A DNA stretch of 64,000 bases from Sphingopyxis bauzanensis (lineage in GTDB: Bacteria; Pseudomonadota; Alphaproteobacteria; Sphingomonadales; Sphingomonadaceae), in contig NZ_NISK01000004.1 of the NCBI RefSeq assembly GCF_002205675.1, positions 519,969 to 583,968 on the forward strand, given 5' to 3'. A program made the translations under genes and the position numbers. The notes beneath the pieces are model-generated. The model made no database searches. It saw nothing but the letters and a program-made list of their open reading frames with translations, and was not told the origin of the DNA. Within the stretch, counting starts at the first letter, position 1. Each line of letters starts with the position of its first letter. Shown piece by piece: positions 57,566 through 64,000 of the stretch.

Positions 57566-58082
57566 GCCGCCCATCGCGAACGATGCTGCGTCGGTGTTGG
57601 CCCGTGCGCCCATGGCATTTTTCTGTTCTAAGGCTTGCCCCGGCGACCTCATCTTAAAAGCGCAGGATTGGGTCAATGCGCGGGGGCCGAAAAGCGCACC
57701 GGTAATCGGCGGTTTCCAAACCCCCATCGAAAGCGACGTGCTGCGGATTTTGCTACGCGGAGCCGCACCCGTCATCATCGATCTCGCCCGTGCAGTGCAG
57801 GGCTATCGTTTGTCTCCCGCACTCAAAACCACCGTCACCGCAGGCACCGCCCGGATCATCAGCCCCTTTGCTGCCACCCAGACCCGCACCACCGCCGCCA
57901 CCGCCGAGGCCCGCAATCGCCACATCCTGACGTTTCGCGAGTCAGTCCTGATTGCCCATGCAGCGCCGGGCGGAAGGACGGAGAGCCTCGCTCACGAAGA
58001 CGCCGCGCTTGGTCTGTCGCGCCAAACGTTAAAACCCCCCGCTAACGCCAACGTGATTGCGCATGGCGCGGTGGCAGTTTGA
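57555..58082 (+). CDS. Short DprA/Smf-like Rossmann protein
   Basis: 175 residues. The core reads FFCSKACPGDLILKAQDWVNARG, PVIGGFQTPIESDVLRILLRGAAPVIIDLARAVQGYRL, IISPF and RNRHILTFRESVLIAHAAPGGRTESLA. This follows the DprA/Smf-like (SLOG superfamily) Rossmann pattern, including the GGFxxPxE loop and the C-terminal APGGxTE. It is much shorter than chromosomal DprA and lacks the SAM and winged-helix domains. Possible roles are DNA or nucleotide binding. It overlaps the methyltransferase by 11 bp and is 3 bp from the next gene. Confidence 0.72.
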   Translation: MPSEPPIANDAASVLARAPMAFFCSKACPGDLILKAQDWVNARGPKSAPVIGGFQTPIESDVLRILLRGAAPVIIDLARAVQGYRLSPALKTTVTAGTARIISPFAATQTRTTAATAEARNRHILTFRESVLIAHAAPGGRTESLAHEDAALGLSRQTLKPPANANVIAHGAVAV

Positions 58083-58085
58083 GCC

Positions 58086-59627
58086 ATGCCTAGACGCAGC
58101 ATCACCGATGAAGAGATTGGCCTTATCAAAGCCATGTTGGCGCGCGGCATGGCGAACAAGGCCATCCAATTCTATTTCAACCGGCAGGATCGTGCGGTCA
58201 ATTCGGGCCGCATCAGCGGGATCAAGCACCGTGATTATGGCCCCGAAGTGCCGAAGGCCAGCGATGAAGCCTTGTCAGCCTTCATCGCCAACTTCGCGTC
58301 TCCCGAACTCTCTGCCCCTGGCATCGTCGTCGAAACCACGCACGCCGCACCGCTGGATGCGATGGACGAAAAGATGCTGCGATCCTTCTTTGCCAAGGAT
58401 GCAAACGGCGTATGGCGCTGCACCGCAGGCGAAACCGACGAGTTTGAATGCAAGGAAGGGTTCAGCCTCCGCAACTTTAGCAAGCCGCTGCGCACTATCG
58501 CCGGATTCGCGAATAATCGCGGCGGTTATCTGTTTTTCGGGGTGAAGGACAAACCGCTCGGCTTCGCCGTTAGCGGTCTGGCGGATGGCCGTTTCACCGA
58601 TACCGATCAGAACAAATTCAGCCAGACGATCCGTTCCGTGTTGGAACCCACACCGCGCTTCCGCGTCGCCAGCCTTAAACTCGACGCCATGACGGTCGGC
58701 GTGATTCACGTTGAACCGCATAGCGCTAAGCCAGTCATCGCCAGCAAGACCGAGGGCGATGTTGCCGAAGGCGCGATTTATTTTCGCTACTCTGGCGAAA
58801 CCAAAGCCATTTGTTACGCTGATCTGCGCACCATCCTTGATGAGCGCGATCAGCGCAGCCGTGAGGCGATCTTGCCGATGGTGCAGCGATTGCTCGAACT
58901 TGGCCCCAAGGATGCGATGGTCGCCAACCTGGCCGATGGCCAACTGGAAGATGGAGGGCGCCCCATCTTGATTGACCCGCAATCGCTTGAACGGATCAAA
59001 TTCATCCGCGAAGGGGAGTTTGATGAAGTGGATGGGGCGCCTACGCTCCGCGTCATCGGCGACGCACAAACCGTTCCCGCCGAGATACTCGCGCCAGTGC
59101 GGACCGTGCGCGAGGAAGTGACCGTCGATGCGATCTTGCGAAATTTCATAAACCGAAATCCAGTGGAGCAACCGCTATCATATTTCAGTCAGGTCAGCCA
59201 TGAGGCAGGCTGGATTTTACCGATCTTTTATTATCTCCATTTGGCCGGGCAATCTCGGAAGGGCGCGGTTGCGGCGTTGCAGGCGAGCAAGATTGCGAAG
59301 CCAAAAACGCGAGACGAGCTTATCAAATTGCTCAATGGCAAGCGTACGCTGTATTCTAGGCTAGGCGGACATCGCGGCGCGGCGTTCAATCACATAACAC
59401 ACACCCGCAACATTTCGATTTCGACCGAGCGCCAAGCGAAAGAAGTCTGCTCGGCGCTGACCGGCATGGGGGAAACTGATCGGACATCCTTCGATCTTTT
59501 TCACGACCTGTTGGGATCGAGCTTAGCAGTGTGGGAAGCCAGCGACGGCGATCGAGACTTGTTGGGCTACATCCGTCGCGCTGCCTCACGCCTTGACGAA
59601 TTGGAATATGGCGCCTTGGTTGAGTAA
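58086..59627 (+). CDS. Schlafen/AlbA_2-domain protein with N-terminal HTH-like region
   Basis: 513 residues. The first ~55 residues look like a helix-turn-helix (DEEIGLIKAMLARGMANKAIQFYFN). The AlbA_2/Schlafen domain covers about 115-250: DEFECKEGFSLRNFSKPLRTIAGFANNRGGYLFFGVKDKP (Glu121, Lys123, the GG pair at 146-147) and YFRYSGETKAICYADLRTIL. These domains bind nucleic acid or act as RNases in Schlafen proteins. The rest is helical with no named domain. It ends the four-gene module; no terminator is obvious. Confidence 0.82.
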   Translation: MPRRSITDEEIGLIKAMLARGMANKAIQFYFNRQDRAVNSGRISGIKHRDYGPEVPKASDEALSAFIANFASPELSAPGIVVETTHAAPLDAMDEKMLRSFFAKDANGVWRCTAGETDEFECKEGFSLRNFSKPLRTIAGFANNRGGYLFFGVKDKPLGFAVSGLADGRFTDTDQNKFSQTIRSVLEPTPRFRVASLKLDAMTVGVIHVEPHSAKPVIASKTEGDVAEGAIYFRYSGETKAICYADLRTILDERDQRSREAILPMVQRLLELGPKDAMVANLADGQLEDGGRPILIDPQSLERIKFIREGEFDEVDGAPTLRVIGDAQTVPAEILAPVRTVREEVTVDAILRNFINRNPVEQPLSYFSQVSHEAGWILPIFYYLHLAGQSRKGAVAALQASKIAKPKTRDELIKLLNGKRTLYSRLGGHRGAAFNHITHTRNISISTERQAKEVCSALTGMGETDRTSFDLFHDLLGSSLAVWEASDGDRDLLGYIRRAASRLDELEYGALVE

Positions 59628-59858
59628 CCAACCGGCACGTCATGGCAAAAGTGCTGTTATGCCACGACTGCGGTGCAGAGTGTGTCGTACCTCCACGTCT
59701 GATGGCAGGGACGTTGGTGACGCCATTCTCAAAAGTTCACGAACGGCAGGTTACGAGGGAAAGTCCTTGGCCGGCATACAACTTAGATGAGGCGCAAGCA
59801 GGACATGTCGAATTGACTTTTACTGGCCGCGCCACAACGCGGACGACTTCGCCAAGTG

Positions 59859-60134
59859 TTAGCTCCAAACCGCAACGCCGATCAGGGCAAGGAGCGCACC
59901 GAGCAGAACACCTCCAACGGCCGCCCACGTCGTCCACCAATCCTGCTCCTCGGTCGAGCGGCCTTTCTTGATCATTCCCTCAGCGCGGCCGAGCATGCGC
60001 GCAAGCGCCTCGCGCGCTTCCCCAATCGCGGCGCGATCCTCTGCGCGGACGGTGACCGCGGCGTCCGCCAGCTTAGGCGTCGAGTTCAAGCTCGCAATGA
60101 CGATCGGCGACACCGTGATTGCGGCGGGCATCAA
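59859..60134 (-). pseudogene. Small membrane-protein fragment (DUF6118-like, tentative)
   Basis: A 91-residue frame. Its last half AEDRAAIGEAREALARMLGRAEGMIKK and WWTTWAAVGGVLLGALLALIGVAVWS has a charged helix and one membrane segment, resembling the DUF6118-type proteins that sit beside relaxase genes in sphingomonad conjugative elements. It overlaps the TraA fragment in another frame and is shorter than the usual family length. Probably a leftover from an old transfer region. Confidence 0.4.
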
Positions 60135-60453
60135 GAGTGGCGGTCGCGCGTTCGAGCCGCTGCTCGGTCTCGATCATCGCACGCGACGTGAACCGCTCTT
60201 CGCCGCGCCCGTCCTTGCCGAGCGCAATGAGGTCGGGCGATGCTTTCACCGCGCCCATCACCGCATCGAACTGGATGGTTCCGGCACTATGCCGATGCAC
60301 AAACATCGCAAGGTCGCGATTGGTGAAAGTGGCCTGACTGTGTGTGATGGCGTCGAGGGCGATCGACGGGTTGGCGAGTAGTTTCTCGCCGTTCCGCCGC
60401 GCAATTTCGAGATGCTCTTCGGTGCGGTCGACTTCGAGCCCTTGCTCGACCAC
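60090..60453 (-). pseudogene. Fragment of a TraA-type conjugative relaxase
   Basis: The minus-strand frame gives EEHLEIARRNGEKLLANPSIALDAITHSQATFTNRDLAMFVHRHSAGT and SPDLIALGKDGRGEERFTSRAMIETEQRLERA. This matches the region of Ti-type TraA relaxases between the relaxase and helicase domains. Neither end of the protein is present: the frame begins at a junction near 60453 and stops about 120 codons later. It shows that a conjugative element once lay here. Confidence 0.75.
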
Positions 60454-60601
60454 CCTCTACCGTAAGATCCAGGCAGCCACCTTCCCGCCGCGGTACAAGC
60501 TCGCCGAGCGCTGCTGCGGCTGGCGCGAGTCCCACGTCAATATCTGGCTGCACAACCCGATGACCTTCACGATCGCAGACCTCCCGGACGAACCCGAATA
60601 A
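60449..60601 (+). pseudogene. Fragment of an AlpA-family regulator
   Basis: The plus-strand frame reads TLYRKIQAATFPPRYKLAERCCGWRESHVNIWLHNPMTF. This matches the C-terminal two-thirds of AlpA-type excisionase/regulators (IQAGTFPxxxRLxxRxxGWRESxVxxWL). The N-terminal helix is missing because the fragment starts at the junction with the relaxase remnant. These small DNA-binding proteins normally control integrases in islands. Confidence 0.6.
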
Positions 60602-60790
60602 AAGTGCGGCACCGCAGCGCCTTACGCCGCCGATGCGGCGCGGGGAGGAAACAAGCTTCAGTCCGCGAAGTTCTAGATGAGGACGTAGCCGTCCTCTCTA
60701 GCCTGACCGGGGGCACGTACAGCCTCAATTCGGAATGTCGGCGGTTATCTCGGCCGAGGATGAGTAAAGACTCTACCCGTGGCCGCCAGT

Positions 60791-61261
60791 CTAGATTTGG
60801 CAGCACTCGAGTTCAAAGCACCCGGCAGGATCTAGATGTCGTTCTAGAACGGAGAGGAGCGTCGCGTGCGCATCTATTCGGAGATAGAATTGGGGAGGAT
60901 GAAAATTCCGGCTCAGCTTCCTTAGTCGGTCCAAGCCAACCGGACGGATCGGCGAAACATTTTCTAGCGAGAGAGCTGTCGCCTGCTCACACCCTGCCAG
61001 ATACTCGTTGTACTCGGCGTAGGAGAGGCCCAGGGTTTGTTCATACCTGTGCCAAAGGGCGTCGGGTGTCATAGTTTCGACAGTTGCTAACCTCGCCACT
61101 GCACGAATTGCTGCGACCGGTGCTTTGTCATAGAGCCAGATACGGGTGCCAATGTGGATGCGTGGTGCACGACGCCGCAATTCGACCCGTTTGGTCCCCG
61201 CTAACATGCCATCAATGAACCTGCTCTGGACGGAAATTAGTATATCATCAGAGTGAGTCAT
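60791..61261 (-). CDS. ASCH-like (PUA-fold) domain protein
   Basis: 156 residues. The start ILISVQSRFIDGMLAGTKRVELRRRAPRIHIGTRIWLYDKAPVAAIRAVARL is the ASCH pattern: a first strand, GxKxVELRRR, then IWLYxxxPVxAI. ASCH domains bind RNA or modified nucleotides. The C-terminal part (PQFYLRIDAHATLLSVLERHL) is a helical tail. It overlaps the preceding GNAT-like gene by 14 bp, so the two form a bicistron. Function unknown; toxin-antitoxin or RNA-modification roles are possible. Confidence 0.7.
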   Translation of the reverse strand: MTHSDDILISVQSRFIDGMLAGTKRVELRRRAPRIHIGTRIWLYDKAPVAAIRAVARLATVETMTPDALWHRYEQTLGLSYAEYNEYLAGCEQATALSLENVSPIRPVGLDRLRKLSRNFHPPQFYLRIDAHATLLSVLERHLDPAGCFELECCQI

Positions 61262-62468
61262 TCGGCTCGCCAGCTTTTACGATCGCCAGCAGATGATCGG
61301 TTGAGATTGCGCGCGCTGTCACAAAGTTAGCACCATCGGCGCACCCGATCCCTCTTAGGGCCGCGAGGGAAACTGGCTTACGAAAAAGCATCAGGTCTTC
61401 GAACTCACTAACACACACCTGTGGGCCGACGCCCATGCCTTGGATAACTCTCGTATCCAGTACGCCCTTCGTCGCGGCGTATTGCGAGGCGCTCGCCTTG
61501 TCCATCAAATAGCGGCGATTAATCCGCGCGATCGCGGTGGCTGCGCTGCGGCCGCCTCCGGTCGATGACTCATAAAACACAGCGATGGCACCCTCACGGA
61601 TGATGGAAAAGGTATTTGGGCCACCGATATAACCGCGGACCGAATGCAGGAGCGCTTCTCGTTTGGCGAGCAGCAAGGGTTGCGATGAACCTTCAAACAG
61701 CTCTTCCGCATAGGCCTGCGTAATGGGGAGTACGACAGCCGGTCTGTCAGGGAGCACGAATAATGCGGGAGACAACAGCCGCTCAATCTCGGCGAGCGAA
61801 GGTGCCGCCGATTTACCAGTGTCATCTTGCATCGCGATCGGCTGAGCCAAACCAGTGAAACGGGGACACTCCTTGAGAAATGAAATCTTCGAGCGTTGAC
61901 GGATTGAATCGGAGATGCTGGTCCAATTGTCCGGCGTGACTGCCCGCCCCAACGCCATCTTCGTCAGCACGCGTGAACGAGGTCCATCGCTTTCGGCCTG
62001 GAAGAAGCCGTTGCCGATCGCCGCTTGGCGAACGGTAGGTTGATTTGCTGGAACCGTCAGTCGGAAGGCGGATGGTCCCGAAGAACCCAAATCTCCCGTA
62101 ATCCGCCCGAGCAAATGCTCCACTCCGATGAGTGTTGCTGGATTGCCTTCGTCACCCCAAAGCCACAGTTCACGATAGCCTGCGCCGCGCGCGGGAGAAT
62201 CCCAAGCACCCACGGCGCAAGCGTTGTCGTTCGCTCGGACGAGAAACCGGCGGCGCGGAAGCGTTGCCGTGCCTTGGGATAGTACCGAGCGAACTTGCGC
62301 GACAGAGGCATGCGCGCGTGTCATGAGCGCGTCGACATCCGCATAGTCGTGTTCTTGCACCGAACAGACCTCAATTTGCATAGAGCCGGCGACGGCAGTG
62401 ATACTTGTTCCCGCGCCGTACTCTTCTCCCTGATCAGGCGAGAATGCTTCTGGAGAAACGATGTCTAG
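61248..62468 (-). CDS. GNAT-like protein, 5' end cut by IS element
   Basis: About 407 residues in the visible frame, plus a few codons supplied by the IS end (start at 62495 lies in IS DNA). The first part HDLDIVSPEAFSP looks like the closing strand of a PIN domain, suggesting that a larger N-terminal domain has been lost. The middle (RRRFLVRANDNACAVGAWDSPARGAGYRELWLWGDE, TVRQAAIGNGFFQAESDG) resembles a GNAT fold. The C-terminal half has a helical part ending FEDLMLFRKPVSLAALRGIG. It is coupled to the ASCH gene. An internal ATG at 62381 is the only other start, with no good ribosome site. Confidence 0.5.
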   Translation of the reverse strand, partial: LDIVSPEAFSPDQGEEYGAGTSITAVAGSMQIEVCSVQEHDYADVDALMTRAHASVAQVRSVLSQGTATLPRRRFLVRANDNACAVGAWDSPARGAGYRELWLWGDEGNPATLIGVEHLLGRITGDLGSSGPSAFRLTVPANQPTVRQAAIGNGFFQAESDGPRSRVLTKMALGRAVTPDNWTSISDSIRQRSKISFLKECPRFTGLAQPIAMQDDTGKSAAPSLAEIERLLSPALFVLPDRPAVVLPITQAYAEELFEGSSQPLLLAKREALLHSVRGYIGGPNTFSIIREGAIAVFYESSTGGGRSAATAIARINRRYLMDKASASQYAATKGVLDTRVIQGMGVGPQVCVSEFEDLMLFRKPVSLAALRGIGCADGANFVTARAISTDHLLAIVKAGEPNDSL

Positions 62469-63246
62469 GTCGTGTTGACAAAAGATTTCAGCCATAGTCG
62501 CATGGCGGCGAGGTTGAGGAAGCTCTCGAACGAGAGCAGGGTTTTGTCATAGCGTGTTGCAATGCGTCGTTGCTGTTTTAGCTTGCCGAACATGCGCTCG
62601 ACGCGGTTGCGGTCCTTGTAGCGGCGATAGTCGGGATGCTCTGGCACCTTGCGGTTCGAGCGAGGCGGGATGATCGGCAGGATGCCCCGGACCAGCAGGC
62701 TTTCCCGGAAGCGATCACCATCATATCCCTTGTCCGCGAGCAGCGCCTTGGGTGTGGCGACGGGGATCGCCATCAGCGGTTCGGCAGCAGTGTAATCGGA
62801 AGCCTCGCCGCCGGTCAGGATGAAGCCGACAGGCAGTCCTTGATTGTCGCAGCGGGCGTGGATTTTGCTCGTAAAGCCGCCGCGTGATCGACCAAGAGCG
62901 TTCGCACAAGCCCCCCTTTTCCGCCCGCTGCCGAGACGTGGCCGCGAACGCTGGTGCTGTCGATCATGTGTTGCCAGTCGTCGGTTAGACCCAGATCGAC
63001 CAGTGTTTGCAGCAGGGCATCCCAGACACCCTGTTCGGCCCAGCGCCGGAAGCGGACATAGACCGAGTTCCACTTGCCGTAGCGCTCGTGCATGTCGCGC
63101 CAGGGGCAGCCGACCCGCAGCACGTGAAGCATTCCATTGAGGAACCGCCGGTTATCGCCCGCCGGCCGCGCCCAACGACCGCGCTCAGGCGGCAGCAGCG
63201 GCCCAATCAGATCCCACTCCGCTTCCGACAAATCCCCGCGACCCAT
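62465..63246 (-). CDS. IS5-family transposase, two frames joined by programmed frameshift
   Basis: OrfA (62815-63246, 143 residues) carries the DUF4096-like N-terminus SEAEWDLIGPLLPPERGR and the first catalytic Asp in MIDSTSVRGH. OrfB continues in another frame to the stop at 62465, with GRSRGGFTSKIHARCDNQGLPVGF, the second Asp in LLADKGYDGD and the Glu in RNRVERMFGKLKQQRR. The overlap has a slippery run AAAAGGGGGG (about 62914-62923, minus strand), as in other two-frame IS5 elements. All DDE residues are present, so the element may still be active. Confidence 0.85.
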
Positions 63247-63316
63247 GACTGCTCCTCAAAAAGCAGTCTTGAATCAGAAGTCGACGCGATTGGGAATCCC
63301 TTTTGTCAACACGGCC
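62468..63316. mobile_element. IS5-family insertion sequence (IS427-group-like)
   Basis: An 849-bp element with terminal inverted repeats GGYCGTGTTGACAAAAG (left end at 62468, right end at 63316) and a 2-bp TA target duplication (62466-62467 and 63317-63318). It contains the two-frame transposase on the minus strand. The target was within or just upstream of the GNAT-like gene. On the other side of the element the same frame hits a stop codon at once, so the gene's missing 5' part is not simply across the element. Confidence 0.85.
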
Positions 63317-63513
63317 TAGTCAGGGTCAGCGGCGAAAGTGGAGTCAATCGAAGGAGCGTTTGCGGGAAGCGCCCTCCGCTAATTAGCTGTCACGCAACTT
63401 TAATGACATTCTGCGATTAGTCTCGCCGCCCCGCCGTTTGTTGCGACCCAGACGGCGGGGCGCCCTTCACCGAATCATTGCGAACAAGACAAGAACATCG
63501 TTAACGTCGTCCG

Positions 63514-63822
63514 ATGGGCAACCGAGGGCGGCGAGACATTGGATGGGCGCCGGCGCTCGGCAAGATGCTGGAGCTCGGTGTTAAGGCGTTCGCTTGCTGC
63601 TCCCGGTGCGGACGCCAACAGCCGATCGACATCGCTGCGCTGATCGAAAAGGTCGGCCCTGACTTCTGCCTGCACAATCGGCGCCAGAAGCCTTGCAAGT
63701 TGAAAGATGGCTGCCGGGGCTATAACTACTTCTCGACCGATCGATGGGGCGGCATCATTTCCCCGTTCCGCGACGAGGCTACCGGTGCCAGATGGCTATC
63801 GGAGATTAGCCGTAACCGTTGA
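63514..63822 (+). CDS. Small Cys-rich protein of mobile regions
   Basis: 102 residues with MLELGVKAFACCSRCGRQQPIDIAALIEKVGPDFCLHNRRQKPCKLKDGCRGYNYF. The Cys spacing (CCxxC, then C, C and C) suggests a zinc ribbon. Similar small proteins occur in sphingomonad conjugative regions, as I recall, with no known role. The ATG at 63514 lacks a good ribosome site; an internal ATG at 63565 is possible. Confidence 0.6.
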   Translation: MGNRGRRDIGWAPALGKMLELGVKAFACCSRCGRQQPIDIAALIEKVGPDFCLHNRRQKPCKLKDGCRGYNYFSTDRWGGIISPFRDEATGARWLSEISRNR

Positions 63823-63916
63823 ACTGGCAGATGATGACGAGCGGAGGGATGGCAACGCCGTGGACGACCCCGTTCTTGTCTTATGACTTTTCCGCTGGTT
63901 TTAGGCATTAAGGGAT

Positions 63917-63948
63917 GCCCGATCCGGGGTGGCCACCCCGGATCGGGC
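63917..63948. repeat. Perfect 32-bp palindrome
   Basis: The 16-base arm 63917-63932 (gcccgatccggggtgg) is the exact reverse complement of 63933-63948, with no spacer. It is GC-rich and lies about 95 bases after the small Cys-rich gene. It could be a strong hairpin terminator (no T run follows), a protein-binding site or part of a transfer/replication site. Confidence 0.8.
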
Positions 63949-64000
63949 GGAAGGGGATGGATCGAATCCGTCTCGGTCGTGGAGGACCGTCGATTAGTGT

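Noticed and set aside
58275..59171. A 298-codon minus-strand frame inside the AlbA_2 gene
   Set aside because: Antisense shadow; no domain, while the plus strand has the AlbA_2 motif.
59642..59971. A 109-codon plus-strand frame with LLCHDCGAEC at its start
   Set aside because: Only the first ~15 residues look like a zinc finger; the rest is low-complexity and overlaps the relic region. Not enough to call a gene.

Overview
The window looks like a chromosomal segment of a sphingomonad (Alphaproteobacteria, Sphingomonadales; Sphingopyxis-like is my best guess). The grounds are the very high GC of bases 1-47600 and the gene content: a large TonB-dependent receptor beside a TPR/aspartyl-hydroxylase protein, DUF2093, a HIG1-type membrane protein, a type I alpha-2-macroglobulin with PBP1C, and stress-promoter motifs of the GGAAC-N16-xGTT kind. 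The species is inferred, not proven.

Bases 1-47632 are core chromosome. They hold an envelope-defence pair (alpha-2-macroglobulin, truncated at the window edge, and PBP1C); an amino-acid permease; a Bcr/CflA efflux pump; exported hydrolases (M16 peptidase, penicillin acylase, M17 aminopeptidase); clpB; three tandem paralogous small secreted proteins; a TPR-AspH hydroxylase / sulfotransferase-like / TonB-receptor cluster; an M23 lipoprotein coupled to DUF2093; xseA and purD in back-to-back orientation with start codons sharing two bases; a CorC/HlyC protein; an OmpA lipoprotein; a tightly overlapping minus-strand run (queuosine-precursor transporter, argB, yggT, folD, a lipoprotein, marC); a CNT nucleoside transporter; a crystallin-like protein with an MliC lipoprotein; an epoxide hydrolase; 3-hydroxybutyryl-CoA dehydrogenase; egtB-egtD (ergothioneine); a PduO-type cobalamin adenosyltransferase; HIG1; gluQ; and an HNH nuclease.

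At about 47.6-48.0 kb the composition becomes more AT-rich. A decayed 3' part of a tRNA-Thr(CGT) precedes a P4-type integrase, marking a genomic island that runs past the end of the window. The island carries a coupled RusA-like resolvase plus nuclease/HEPN-like protein (49678-50741), then a compact four-gene plus-strand module (50923-59627). That module is a PLD-nuclease/SNF2-type helicase, an Eco57I-like adenine methyltransferase, a short DprA/Smf-like protein and a Schlafen-AlbA_2 protein. I read this as a probable anti-phage or anti-plasmid module and do not recognise it as a named system.

Beyond it, 59.6-64 kb is a graveyard of mobile DNA: a TraA relaxase fragment, an AlpA-type regulator fragment, an ASCH + GNAT-like pair whose 5' end is cut by an IS5-family (IS427-group-like) element with a TA target duplication, a small Cys-rich protein, and a perfect 32-bp palindrome at 63917-63948. 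I saw no rRNA, no intact tRNA and no CRISPR array.
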